Shown here: positions 25,601-37,791 of the stretch, in pieces
Position numbering within the stretch: the stretch's first letter is position 1
Layout: every line of letters begins with the position of its first letter
Source of the DNA: Perca fluviatilis
Taxonomy: Eukaryota > Chordata > Actinopteri > Perciformes > Percidae
Reading direction: 5' to 3'
NCBI RefSeq assembly: GCF_010015445.1
Contig: NC_053127.1
Span: forward strand, 5,758,004-5,822,003
DNA length: 64,000 bases
Made by a program: the position numbers and the translations under genes
Notes under the pieces: generated by a model
Told to the model about the DNA's origin: nothing
What the model saw: only the letters and a program-made list of their open reading frames with translations
Database searches by the model: none

Positions 25601-25880
25601 ATGGCTGCCTTAGAGACATTGTTTTATATATGTTAATGATTTCAACTAACTGGTTTCACTTCCAAAATATTTCTGTATGTTTTTCTTTCCGGTAGATGGA
25701 GGCAATTTGTGCTGTGTCTGCCGCATCCATTCTGACGACCAGAAGAAGAATGCTAGCAAAGAAGTGGCGTTCATGGTCTCAGTGCTCAGTGTGTCAATCA
25801 TGGTCCCACACTGCCTGTGGTTTTAAAAGAAGCATGTGCCTTCATTGCCGGGGGTCAACACACCATGCAAAACACCCTGA
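18683..25880 (+). CDS. KDZ-element accessory gene: homeodomain-like, HMG-box-like and PHD-like protein (spliced)
   Basis: Eleven exons are recognised: 18683-18695, 18843-18973, 20509-20632, 20987-21154, 21766-21919, 22031-22125, 22299-22470, 23210-23274, 23563-23625, 23892-23960 and 25696-25880. All have GT/AG borders, and intron phases agree once single-base indels are allowed for. The roughly 410-residue product starts MAQRERTQINEEQRETLK. Residues 8-55 resemble a homeodomain, with recognition helix VIENWIGNYKR. 'SPYNLFVGTF' plus 'KGRWSTLREDVKKQY' in the next exon resemble an HMG box. The C-terminus has 'CCVCRIHL' then 'WSQCSVCQSWSHTACGF', a PHD-like zinc cluster. Indels of one or two bases break exons 3, 4, 7, 8 and 11. 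It probably binds DNA or chromatin for the transposon; that role is inferred and I do not recognise a named gene. Confidence 0.7.
19035..20345. repeat. Two tandem units of about 0.65 kb in the second intron
   Basis: The strings 'aaatctaaagtttttgttaa' (about 19049) and 'aaatctaaagtttttgtaac' (about 19673) start two near-identical units. Each continues through 'agttgtcagatttctctacc' to a decamer array of 'ctgctacgccctgcagtgcc' type (19380-19575; 20000-20280) and a CA run. The array creates false open frames rich in Cys, Tyr and Pro. The downstream tail near 20380-20460 resembles a fish LINE 3' end. Confidence 0.8.
19578..19612. repeat. (CA)n microsatellite
   Basis: Perfect CA run of about seventeen units, closing the first intronic tandem unit; a matching shorter run lies at 20293-20322 in the second unit. 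Confidence 0.9.
22697..22950 (+). mobile_element. SINE-like retroposon (unit A)
   Basis: The segment has a B-box-like 'gggttcaagtcccag', then 'gggcactgccagcaaggcac' and a tail 'tttccccactgggatcaata' 'aacagtataaatt'. These are hallmarks of tRNA-derived fish SINEs with a LINE-like tail. The A box is not clear. A second copy is at 34637-34890 because of the tandem duplication. Confidence 0.6.
24227..25276. mobile_element. MITE of about 1 kb, unit A copy with damaged left end
   Basis: The right end 'cttataaatgaggccccagg' matches the intact copy at 36182-37193. At the left, where the other copy has 'gggcctcatttataaaac', this one reads 'gggcgggccccgtttggtag', followed by a G-rich patch unlike its partner. 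No transposase frame is present. It lies in the last intron of the accessory gene. Confidence 0.6.
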
Positions 25881-27904
25881 TTTCTAGCAGTCTATATCTA
25901 GGTCCATTGCCACCACGAAAATTCCCACGGATGTCCCTCTTTTCAGCTGATGTCCGTCCCTTCCTGTTTCTTTGTGTTGCGGCAGTAGTTTTTGTGTTCT
26001 CTGCAGGGTAAATCCAGACAGCTAGCTAGACTATCTGTCCAATCTGGGGTTTTCTGTTGTAATATTTACGTCTAGCATTACACAAGTTTGAGGTTTTGTG
26101 TTGATGGCCCCCACTGCATCAGCTAAAAACACACACTCCGTTTAAAAAGAACCCTGGAGTGTTTGGTGGGAAGAGTCCAGCTTGAAGTGAATTGAAAAAA
26201 TCAGTGAAAGCTCATTTGAACTCTGGTGCATGTCTGTCTGGTTGTATATGTGTATTATCTGGTTGGCGGCAGCCCGGAGTTTGACGGCGTGATTTAAAGC
26301 CTGTTAACATTTATTAGGTGCCTGTTCATCATTTTTCTTAAAAATAGACTCCTTGTGAATCTTGCCTCTACATGCCTTTGGATTACACTTATATATTTTA
26401 ATTTACCCTAGTTAAGATTCTTTGTACTTTATTGTTGTTTTATTGGTTCCATCAATGTGGTCCCTTTCAAACCGTACAGTAATGGGAACATTTAAAGTTA
26501 TATTGTAATGAATTGAGTATACCTGTTGGGAAATAAAAGGTATCCTATTTCTCAGTTTCATTATTGGCTTACCTATTCAATACCCAGGGTCACTGTATGA
26601 TTTGATGTTTTACATAACTTAAACTTATTTTCCACAGTCCTACTACCCTTAGACTGTTAGAATGTCCTTGTTTATTGTCACTAGTAGGTATTTTGCAAAA
26701 TTGATATTGAAAAGAGGGTTTATGTCAAAGGGATTAGTAAACTTAACGAAAGCGTAAGCATACAGTTGGAAGACTACACTTTATTTCTAATTTAAAAATA
26801 AATTAAAAATAATGGTTTGGATTTTCAAATGGTGCAGCATGACATTAAGTATCAAAGAAAATATAGAAAGTACAACAATTGATACATCAACAAGATAGAA
26901 GAAGAAAAGCTACAGCAAAGAAAGGAAAAAAAACATAAGATAAAAGATACAGAAAGCGTAAGTTCCGCTACACAACACAACCCAACAGCTAGCACAAGAC
27001 AACCATTGTTTTCATTGGTTTGCTATGGAGCTTCCTTTAGCTGAGAGCTGAAACCATTGACATATGGCTGAAACCAGCTAGCTTGCATCATGGCTTGCAT
27101 GACGTACTTCCGCTCACAAGTATTCTTTATGCACTGTAATGTTAAGCTTTTTCTTTCTAACGTTTTAGAGAAAATATGAAAGTGTCCGTGACAACTCAAC
27201 AATATAACGGGTTTATGTTAAGGATATCCGTTTTAATTATTATCCATTGATTCTGAGAAGTACATTTTATTACCGTCAGTTTGGATAGCGGAAGGCTAGA
27301 GGCAGCGTTGAGATCATGGTTAAGAGCTGTCCACCATGGAGGGGCTCCATTCCCATTTCAAATTGCAGCCGGTTGGGCGCAGCCCACATCAAATGCCACT
27401 AGACTATATCTCTATTAAGAAAAAGACGTTTAATAGCCTGTGATTGGTAAAATTTTATTTATGTCATTTGATTGTATACTTCCAAAGAATATGTCGCTGG
27501 GGATATGTTACTTACTATTAAATCAGCGTTCTTGAAACATAAAACAATTTCTACATAGGCCTACCATCTGGTTGGATTTTTACAGTACTAGGCTTAAATA
27601 GGCTATGCTATAGATTTGCCCAAAACATAGCTGTAGCATTTAGTTGCTCACAGTGACAGGTGTTGGAAGGAGGAAAATGTTAAGAGAAAAAACTAAATAT
27701 TTGCCTTTTGTAAAGCTCAAAATAAAAAATTTCAATGGAGGAATAAATAGCCTACAGAGAGATACAACAGGGCCTAGGGCTACAGTATGTGTCCTCTTGG
27801 TTTTGAATAACACACTAATAATACGGTTTGATTTTACAACCTAATAGCAGCATTAACATAATAGCCTATGCATACCATAGTTTGTCCCAAACAGAAATAA
27901 ACTC

Positions 27905-27949
<45 letters not shown>

Positions 27950-29548
27950 TTAAATATGTTTACACAGTCAGAAACAAAAACAAACAAAAGCACAATGTTT
28001 ATATATTAAGCCTTGAAAGTGCTCTCTGAAACTACACCTGAGATGAGCGTGTGTCTGTGAAATAGAAAATTAAAACTTTGTTGTAGAGTTGAACCAAATC
28101 ACATTGTTGGAAAGGTCTTGTCCTGGAGGTAACATATGTTAGTATAAAGATTCTTCATGGCTCCTGCTTTGGACGACCGCCCTTTGAAATGTCACTCTGG
28201 TGCATGTTTTAAATGCTTGCTATTCAGTAACAAAAGGGGTTAGAGACATGGGACCAAGTGTTATAAAAGCTCTTGGCCTCATCTATCAAGTCATTATAGT
28301 CAACAACTGGGGGTGGTGTCAAATACTCTTAAAATGTAATTTAATTAATTTTAACCAATTTAACAATTACATATTTGAAATATGATTACATAGATGCGTT
28401 TACTATACACCTAAACCCCCTCCTCTCCCTCATCTCTCAATATTTACAACTCCAATTCTAAGAAAAAGCGGTAATGTTTTTAAAAACTACAACTCCTGTA
28501 CGCCATGCGTAGCTTGATACAAATCAGAACTACAGTTGTAGTTCACCTTCTGGTTTACAAATTAGGGTTGTAAACTAGGGTTCTGAAAAGATATATCTAC
28601 TGAATATATCAAATATCTGAAGTAAAGCCGAACTAGTAATTACACGGCATCTAGATGTTTCTATGTTAAGAAAAAAATGTATATGTTGGTTTATTTCAGA
28701 TATATAGCTAGAGCTCAACATTGACTACCCACTTTTTGAATGGCTCTGCTTCGGAAGGTGTTTTCCCCCCATTCGCGAAAATAGCTGATATAAAGAGTTT
28801 TAAGCCTGTAACCAGGACAACCAGCTCACGAGATGAATAGTGAGCATAAACCAATTGATTGGCACAAAAACATTTTAAAACGGCAAGAAAAGGCATATAT
28901 ATCTATGGAAAGGGAAGGCAAAAGGTAGCTTGCATTATTTTTTTGGGGGGTAACGTTTCTATGGTAACAACGAGATTGGACAATCAGAGACGTTGCTTAT
29001 GGCGTAGCATTGTGGGTAGTGTTGTTTTGTCAATGTATCAGAAACCTTCTGCTACCAAAGACTGAAAAAACTTTATTTAAGTGTCCTTCTTAGAAAAACA
29101 TACTGTACAGATATATTATGGTATTAAGTGTTAAGTGTAAGGTCATTCAAAACACCAAAGCTGGCTATACATTGAGTACAACAAACGCTTTTAAAAAGTT
29201 ACTTAGACAGCAGCTTCTACAAAAAGTGTTTATTTATTGTCGCAAAAACAGCTTGTTTAAATTTTTTTTTTTGGTTCACATTGGCAGGACAGTTCAGAGC
29301 TCAAGAAAAACAAACATGGACTTTTTGCAGTTAGACTAATCAACTAATCAGCAACACAGCATCAATTAGATCCAGATCAGTTACAAGTAGAAAACACACA
29401 GAACCTAAACTGTCAGTTTGTTGAATTTTGGTTAGCTTGAATTAAGGAGACATTTTGAATGATAAATAGCAAAGCATACAAGCTTGCTCAAACTATTCAT
29501 TAAAACCAGGAAGCAGCAAACCAGCCCTAGTCATGAGTGCTTACAGTG
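25881..29548. other. Region between the two convergent genes, unit A
   Basis: No exon-like sequence is recognised here. Just after the accessory stop codon lies a fragment of the repeat seen at 1601-2010. A (TG)n microsatellite occupies 27907-27948. The rest is AT-rich, non-coding and repeated at 37792-41414. Both genes should terminate here, but I did not find a single convincing poly(A) signal. Confidence 0.6.
27907..27948. repeat. (TG)n microsatellite
   Basis: About twenty-one TG units. The equivalent run in unit B is at 39785-39819 and is shorter. Confidence 0.9.
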
Positions 29549-29563
29549 CTAGTTGCTGTCATT

Positions 29564-29601
<38 letters not shown>

Positions 29602-30421
29602 ATACCAGTGGTCTGTATGCTTGACATGGGGAGGTCCAGAGACAGGTAGGGGGTTTCTGGGACGACATAACTACATGTTGCAGGAACAATGTCTGGTACA
29701 TGTTGGTGAAACATCCATGGCATGATGTAGCTTTCTTTCCAGCTGTTTGAGACGTTGGATTAGAGCAGCTTTTGCACCAGGCTGCTCTGTGTCATTGATG
29801 GCAGAACGCACAGAAAGGCATGCTGCTGATTGAGGTGTTCAGTTACAGTTCTCATTTCCTTGTAAAGCATGTGCTTTTCCTCAGCTGCCGATGTCCTCGC
29901 TATGTAAGGCATCAATTCCACGCCTTTTCAGACTCCTTGAAACATCATCTTCTTCAATCTAGTAGAAGACATAAGGGAAACAAAGTACTATCTCATGTTA
30001 GCAGGTGGTTGATGACAATGATTGCCAGGTAGTTGTGAAGTTTACTAAAGCGGTTGTCAGATGGTTTACTAAGAGTGATTGCAGTGGGGTTACTAGGTTT
30101 AGGTAACTAGACTTTGAGATTTCATCAGAGCAGAAGTAGACAGGCCAAGAGGGATCGCATGCTTCCTGAAAATCCAATTGTTTGCAGGGAAGATGCTCAT
30201 CTGCGGTGGCCACTGAATACTGTTGTATTCCTTGATTGCTTAGTTCTCAGTCTCTTGTTGGAGTTGGCTACCTGCTTGGACAGTCTAATGGCAATGCCCT
30301 GCCCATCTGAAACAAAGTTAGAAAACACACATGCAAAGAAATGAATTCATTAGTTTGTATTATGGTCCTTTGAAAAGTTAAAATTCAAATCTTAAAATCT
30401 ACTTATTGTATCTACTTATCC

Positions 30422-30787
30422 TAGAGCTGGGCAATATATCAATATTATATTGTCTTAGATTTTGGATATCGTAATATCATAAAATGGCATAAGTGTCTTT
30501 TCCTGATTTTAAAGGCTACATTTACAGTAAAGTGATGTCATTTTTCTGAACTCACCAGACTGTTGTAACTGTTCTATTATTTGCCTTTACCCACTTATTC
30601 GTTATATCCACGATTACTGCTGATTATTTATCATATATTATATTTTATCATTTATCTAAAATCTCATTGTGTAAATATTCTGTGAAAGCACCAATAGTTA
30701 ACACTACACTATCGTTGTGGTATCGATATCTAGGTATTTGGTCAAAAATATCATGATATTTGATTTCTCCATATTGCCCAGCCCTAA
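30422..30787. mobile_element. hAT-like MITE in transposase intron, unit A
   Basis: Starts 'tagagctgggcaatatatca' and ends 'ccatattgcccagcccta'. Same family as 10345-10710 and 42276-42637. It sits in the intron between the counterparts of transposase exons 13 and 14, so a MITE has inserted into the giant transposon. Confidence 0.75.
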
Positions 30788-31693
30788 CTTATCCACAGCA
30801 CTTTACCTGGATATTTTCTTTTCAGATGGAGGAGGGACTGCTCTCTCCCTTGATTCAGTTCTTGCCTTGCATATAAGTTGGCCTCTGAGGTCACTGTCAA
30901 CATCTTTAAGGGTAGACTGGAAGTCTAAATCAGATTCTTTCCATCTTCTCCCAATACGGTGTTTTTGTTTCAATGTTCAGCAGAGAGTTCTCAATTCTAC
31001 AATGGTCATCAAGTAAATATTATTAAATGTTATTTAGACACTTGATCAGAGAACAGCAACAGACAGAGTACAGCCTACCTCTGTTCCATCCTCCATGTAC
31101 AACTCACGAGTTCCAGATCTATACATTACAAAGTACAGCACAAGGAATTCAGTAGTTACCTACCAGAAATCATTACTGTGGTACACCTGACCAAACACTG
31201 TAGAAGTTATAAGGAAGGCCTTGGTGGTACTGCAGCATTATAGCAACTCTTCATTTATAACAGGAATCTTCAACAGGGGTCTTCAAGTCAATGACCCAAA
31301 ATTGTTGGGTCTTAAAATGAATCCAACATATTATGAGTTGAGCTGCTTATAGGTGGGCCTATAGGTAATTAATAAAAAAGTTGGAAGAGTTTCCTAAAAA
31401 ATATGCTGTTATTGTCTCACCCATAGCTATGTAATACACCTAGGCTTCCATGTTGAGAGAAGCACATCAGTAGGTTACTTAAAGATGGAGTGTAATTACT
31501 ATATAGTCTTACATCAACACATTGAAGTCTCACTTGAACTTGTAAGAGCTGAATCAGATTGGTGATGTAGTCCCTTCTCCATCTACAGACAGTGTCTGGA
31601 GAACGATGAAAGACATTACTACTGCTACTGTTACTTCTTTACCCTCACAGTTTTACAGGATTGTATTTCATTACTGTACATGGGGAAAGGATA

Positions 31694-33389
31694 CAGTGCC
31701 TTCTTGAAAGTATTCGGCACCATGAACTTTTAAGCCTTTTTGCCACATTTCAGGCCTCAAACATAAAGATATAAAACTGGTAATTTATTGTGAAGAATCA
31801 ACAACAAATTTGAGGACACAATCATAGAAGTGGAGCGAAGTATATTGGATATTTCAAACCTTTTAGAAACCAAGTAAAAACTGAAGTATTAGGTAGGTGC
31901 AAAATTATTCAAGCCCCCTAAGTTAATACTTTGTGAGCCACCTTTTGCTACGATTACAGCTGTATGTAAGTGGCTTAGGGGTATGTCTCTATCAGTTTGC
32001 ACATCGAGAGACGACATTTTGCCCATTCCTCCTTACCAAGAGCAGCTCGCCTTTGAAGGCTCAGTGAGGTTGGATGGAAGGCGTTTGTGAACAGCAGTTT
32101 TCAGTTCTTTCCACAGATTGTACAAGATTTGGATTCCAGGTCTGGACTTTGACTTGGCCATTCTAACACCTGGATATGTTTATTTGAAACCATTCCATTT
32201 GTAGATTTTGCTTTATGTTTTGGATCATTTGTCTTGTTGGAAGACAAACTCCGTCCCAAAGTCTCAGGTCTTTTGCAGACTCCATCAGGTTTTCTTCAGA
32301 ATGGTCCTGTATTTGGCTCCATCCATCTTCCCATCAATTTTAACCATCTTCCACATAACCCTGCTAAGAAAAGCAGTTTGCCAAACCATGATGCTGCCAC
32401 CACCATGTTTTGACAGTGGGGATGGTGTGTTCAGAGGTGAAAAGGTGAGTGTGATGTATCAAACAAGCGTTTGCATTAGTGCCAAAACGTGTTCAGTTTC
32501 ATCTGACCACAGCATTATTTTTTTTTTGTTTCGAACTTCTTCCACATGTTTGGTGTGTCCTCCCCGAGGTGGCTTTTGGCAAACTTTAAGCGACACTTTT
32601 TATGGATATCTTTAAGAAATGGCTTTCTTCTTGACCACTCTTCCATAAAGGCCAGATTTGTGCAGTATCACGACTGATTGTTCGCCCTATGGACCACAGA
32701 GTCTCCCAACACCTCAGCTGTAGATCTCTGCAGTTCATCCAGAGTGATCATGGGCCTCTTGAGCTGCATCTCTGATCAGTCTTCTCATTGTATGAGCTGA
32801 AAGTTTAGAAGAACGGCCGGATCTTACCGTAGAGTTGTAGTGAGTCTGATACTCCTTCCATTTCAATATTATCGCTTGCACAGTGCTCCTTGGGATGTTT
32901 TAAAGCTTGGGAATCTTTTTGTATCAAATCCGAAGCTTTACAACTTCACCACAACAGTATCTCGGACCTGCCTGAGTGTGTTCCTTGTTCTTCATGATGC
33001 TCTCTGCTTTACCACGGACCTCTGAGACTATCACAGAGCAGGTGCATTTATACGGAGACTTGATTACACACAGCTGGATTCTATTTATCATCATTAGTCA
33101 TTTAGGTCAACATTGGATCATTCAGAGATCCTCACTGAACTTCTGGAGAGAGAGTTTGCTGCACTGAAAGTAAAGGGGGGCTGAATAATTTTTGCGCTTT
33201 GTTCAAGTTTTTTATTTATTAAAGAAGTTTTGAAATAGCCAATGAATTTGGTTCCACTTCATAATTGGGACCCACTTTTGTTGTTGATTCTTTACAAAAA
33301 ATTACAGATTTTATATCTTTATGTTTTAGGGGCTGAAATGTGGCAAAGGTCGAAGCGTTCAAGAGGCCGAACACTTTTCGCAGGCACTG
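31694..33389 (-). mobile_element. Tc1-like transposon, degraded copy in unit A
   Basis: The ends 'cagtgcc' and 'ggcactg' are flanked by TA at 31692-31693 and 33390-33391. The interior matches the copy at 43539-45166, but many indels break the transposase frame; only about 135 codons remain open in any frame, on the opposite strand. It occupies the same relative site as the other copy, so both derive from a single insertion that predates the duplication. Confidence 0.85.
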
Positions 33390-34636
33390 TAAAGTATAAC
33401 ATATTTGCAATAGTCTTTGTTAATTATATTCATGACCTTATTACAATAGTAAAGACATTCACACAGTCACTTCAGTTGCATACGTATTGGTTTCTGTTTC
33501 TGTTGGGCTGGATTCGATCTCCCTTTCTTCCATCTCTCATGTCTGGCTCCAGAAACCAACACTAGGCAACAACAAGAGTAACAGGAAACAAGACAATAAA
33601 GAAAAAGAAACACGTCATTGCTACATGCTCACAAAATGCGCTTGTAAAATGGAATCCTAAAATTCTTCCATTCCACAACTATTGTTGACTGCTTCTTATG
33701 TGCGGGAGTTTTACATGGTGCCCCTCTCTGATGACAGATGAGATGTCTTCTTGGCCGAGAAGTGATATTTTTCTGCTCTGTCTAATCTTTGCAGGAGCTG
33801 GACCTCTGTAAAGAAAGTTTAATGTACTTATGCTTACCAAGCTGTGTGTGATCGAAAGCAACTCCAAAATATATCAATTGTTTAGACATTGTTAAACAAC
33901 TTGGCACAGTGGTAACACTAGACAACACATTTAGACAGGTTATACAGCGGTGGACAAAAGCCAGGTCAGCCAAGCTCTCAGCAGCACCATACTAAAGAGC
34001 CATCAGTGTGCTTTTGAAAAAAGTACAAGATCTTTCGGCAAGATATAGTAAGCATACGTTTCAAACACTTTTTATTATCAAATTAATAAAATTATGTATC
34101 TAATGTGCCCATCAACCATAAGATTATGACGCTTTAGCAAAACCTTGGCTTTCCAACCAGGAGTCAGAATTATCCAACTGTGTAACATGTGCGGCCATGT
34201 AAATGATACCCATGTGTCTTTCAGAGGAGGCCGGAGGTACTGGAAGGAAGCTCCCCTACCTATCATTTTAAATAGCGATGATGTAACAATCCAAAGAGTT
34301 GCTGGGCTGCCAGTGGACTTGACTATAAAGAAGCCCTCCTTCACGGAAGAAACCAATTACAGAGGCCATTTTGGCAGCTGCTGACCAAATTTCATTTAAA
34401 ATAAGTAAGTGAAATATTAACGAGTGGCTGTTGTCTTTCTTCACTTGTGTTCCTGCCACCAGACCATTTGGCTCTATGCAAAGTTAGGAGAAAATAAGTT
34501 AACTAAAGAATAACACAGGCCTTCCTTGTGAGTCGTCTTTGTATAGTGCTGGAGCCATTACAGACATCAGAACAGCTTTATTGCATTGCGTCTTTGACAG
34601 TTTGTAATGGGTGTTACAATATTCCTCCAGTTGGAG

Positions 34637-34890
34637 TTTTTCATCATTATATGGGGGTTCAAGTCCCAGTACAGGACCAAAATTTTTAGATTGTGGATTG
34701 GTAGATCTAGAGATGCCAGTTCCTGGGCACTGCCAGCAAGGCACCGTACCCCAACCCACTCACTCTGACTCTCCATTTGTGCATGAATAGGTCCTGAGGC
34801 ATGTCTGTGTGTGTTTCAGGCCTGTGTGTAGTGATTTCTAACAAACAGAGTGTACATTGTAATTTCCCCACTGGGATCAATAAACAGTAT
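34637..34890 (+). mobile_element. SINE-like retroposon (unit B)
   Basis: Counterpart of 22697-22950, with the same 'gggttcaagtcccag' box and 'tttccccactgggatcaata' tail. Confidence 0.6.
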
Positions 34891-36181
34891 AAATTAATTA
34901 AAATGATAGTATAACACGTTTTCTAAAAGGTACCTCTCCAGAATATCCTGTAAGTGTTTAGTTGAATGTGACTGGGATGGCCCTTGGCAATGGTTTACAT
35001 ATTTTTCTCATTTTGCTCATTAAACTATTAACTATAAACTATTAAACTAATCTTCATTGATAGTGCTATGTGATTATTTGTTCTCCAGTAATGTCGGGAA
35101 GACCAATTATTTGTTATGCTCATATTACACATGTTTTCCTTTTTCCTAAACATATCAATTAGATACAACACAATGCAACCCCACTGACATGGCAGAGGGA
35201 ATGTCCGAGCACACATGGACGCAGAAGGTACGCTGAGTTGTTTTATTACCTCCTGGGCACTGCCAAGGTGATCTTTAGCAAGGCACGAACCCTCCCAACT
35301 GCTGGAGATCAATACAAAATATGAATTAAAAAATGTAATTAAATTTAAATGAATATTTAACATTAAACTTAAGAAGCACATGTCACTACATATGTAACTT
35401 TTGTGTAATTCAACCTCATTACACAGCATATTTGACCACTGTCCACATGTCTGATGCAAATTATATGATGAAATTTTCACCTTTGTGTCATGGTTGAATG
35501 TCCTTAAATCAACAGACACAGCAGTTTGCATCCAAAAGAAGTCAGTGGAACAGATCTTTGAGGCTATGTGTGGAAATGGTATTTCTTGCAATCTTAATAC
35601 ATTTTGAAAAACAATTGCTACAAATCATTTACTTGTTTGAAAATTACAATATATAGATACAATATTTATCCAAGTGACATTAAACAGCTTCTATAAGCTT
35701 GGTATCCTGATCATTTCACACTTTAAATTGGCTGTTGAGATTTAGATTTAGATGTTTACTATAACCATTGACAGTATACATTTTAATTAAGAATCAAAAT
35801 TTGCATCTAGAAAGATGTTATTGTGTTTTCTTTTATGTTCTTTAGGTGCACAGCAGATGGAAGGAGAGTCCTCAGAAGCCACTAATGTAGCCATTGTGAT
35901 GACTGAAGATGAAGGTATCTGTCCAAACTGTGGTTATATATATTTAACCAGGAAGTCCAATTGATACTAATAATGCCTTTTTCAAGCAGCAAAGATAAAA
36001 ACAAGTAATTTCAAAGGTTACAATACTGCAATATGTAATCACAATTATGTTATTACAGGTGAAAACTGGTTGAACCTAAAATGCATTTGAAAAAAGAAGT
36101 TGAAACAACTGAAAATAAAATATAAGAACAAAGGTTCTGACATGAAAATTGGGGATATTTCCATGTACAACTAAAAGGCCA

Positions 36182-37193
36182 GGGGCCTCATTTATAAAAC
36201 CTGTTATGCAAGAAAAAGTGCGTGAAGCACGGTGAAATTTGTCGTACGCAATTCCTCGCATCCAATAGTCGGGATTTATAAAGAATTTCCATGCGTAAAA
36301 ATGTTCCCAGTTTTCCGCAACCTTTTGACCACACGTGTGATCATGCGTAATGCTCCCAAAGTTTTGTAGACAGTGTTTTAGTGAACTCCGATGGTATGCC
36401 CGTTTTCCGAACCTAACCCAGTTATGGTTTTCCTGAACCCAACAATCCCGTTCTTGCTAAACCGACCCAGAGCCGGTCGCAGAGCCCGGCGAGGGGCTGC
36501 CAGCAACGGGGCGGGGCAGGGGATCCTCCCACACAGCTGCTCTCCCCTGCCTCTCCCCGGGAAATGTGCTGTGTGTGTGTGGTGTCTGTGTGTGTGTCTC
36601 TGTGTGTGTCTATGTGTCTGTGCGTCTTAATGTGGTCGTGTCTGATTGTAGGTGTCTGTGTGTGGGAATGTTGTCTTTCTGCACCTGCTATTCCCACAAA
36701 GTTACCAAATTGTTACATTTCAAGCACTTTCACCTGTTTTGCACCAATAATGATCCAAAATCTTGTTTCTATTTTTTACCTTTTTAATAGTTGAATTTCC
36801 TTTCTCACAAAAAACGAAAATTATCATATGATCATAAATGTGATCTCACAGGGGTAAATGGCAAATATGAACCATAAATGATGTATATATCATTGGTAAT
36901 TGAGCTAAATCTGTTAAGTATTAAGTTTGTGTAACAAAAATATGAACACCACACAAGGGTTAAAGCTTCCAAACAGGATTTAGTTTGGATGTTCTACCTC
37001 TGTTAGGAGCACATCGATCTCACAATCACTGAATCGGATTTTTTCCCATTTTTCCGTTTCGTGATTGGTGATCAAGGGCTCCTTTCAAGGCTGGAATATT
37101 CATTGATTGATTATCATGGACCTTATTAGGACAATTTTTGCAAACAAAATCTTTCAGAATAGAATCTATGCACAGTCTTATAAATGAGGCCCC
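36182..37193. mobile_element. MITE of about 1 kb with intact inverted ends
   Basis: The left end 'gggcctcatttataaaac' and the right end 'cttataaatgaggcccc' are inverted repeats, a design common in Harbinger-type fish MITEs. The interior is non-coding, with a TG-rich stretch near 36565-36660. It lies in the last intron of the accessory-gene copy. Confidence 0.65.
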
Positions 37194-37791
37194 AGGCCTG
37201 TTATCTATGGAGAAAAAAACGACAGTTTTGTGTTTTCTGACCATGGTAACTATTGATAAACTGAGGTGCAGGTCACCTGATAAAATGTGTCACTAAATAA
37301 TTACTTAAATTATCTCCCTGATTTAACATTTTCAGAAATTATTTTTTCATTTCCCACCCCCTCAGCCCCCTCTGATTGTCAAACCAGCTCAATTTAAATG
37401 TCAACTGGGCTCCACAGTCTTTTCTGACTTATTTTATTGTTATTTAACTTTGCTTGGTGTTTAACCGTTAAAAAATCTGGGAGATTTTCATTTGGCAAAA
37501 GTTGTAAATGAAATGGCTGCCTTAGAGACATTGTTTTATATATGTTAATGATTTCAACTAACTGGTTTCACTTCCAAAATATTTCTGTATGTTTTTCCTT
37601 TCGGTAGATGGAGGCAATTTGTGCTGTGTCTGCCGCATCCATTTGGACGACCAGAAGAAGAATGCTACAAAAGAAGTAGCGTTCAATGGTCTCAGTGCTC
37701 AGTGTGTCAATCATGGTCCCACACTGCCTGTGGTTTTAAAAGAAGCATGTGCCTTCATTGCCAGGGTCAACACACCATGCAAACACCCTGA

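Larger units (their letters stand above)
29549..33807 (-). pseudogene. Truncated second copy of KDZ transposase 3' exons (unit A)
   Basis: This minus-strand segment carries counterparts of transposase exons 10-15, including the poly-Asp tail encoded by a (TCA)n run at 29564-29600. The exon 15 counterpart is broken by indels, for example 'gcagaacgcacagaaagg' where unit B has 'gcagagcacagaaagg'. Exons 1-9 are absent because unit A ends at the exon 9 border. Either a partial gene duplication or an assembly duplicate. Confidence 0.8.
22029..33966. repeat. Tandem duplication unit A (about 11.9 kb)
   Basis: Unit A runs from the start of accessory exon 6 to the 3' end of transposase exon 9. It is matched in order and orientation by unit B (33967-45738). 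It contains the accessory 3' exons, a SINE, a MITE, the transposase 3' exons and a Tc1 copy. It differs from unit B by many indels of 1-5 bases, often in homopolymers, and by locally scrambled patches such as 24227-24330. Confidence 0.9.
33970..37791 (+). pseudogene. Second copy of accessory-gene exons 6-11 (unit B)
   Basis: Counterparts of accessory exons lie at about 33970-34050, 34225-34404, 35160-35228, 35515-35580, 35845-35914 and 37608-37791. The last exon reads 'DGGNLCCVCRIHLDDQKKNA', then, after a one-base slip, 'WSQCSVCQSWSHTACGF' and 'KRSMCLHC' before the stop at 37789-37791. Exons 1-5 are missing. This copy helps to decide the frame where unit A has slipped, for example 'PITEAILAAADQISF' in exon 7. 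Confidence 0.7.

Noticed and set aside
35028..35591. 187-codon open frame on the minus strand
   Set aside because: It is antisense to accessory exons 8-9 of unit B and the introns between; the plus-strand exons have phase-consistent splice sites.
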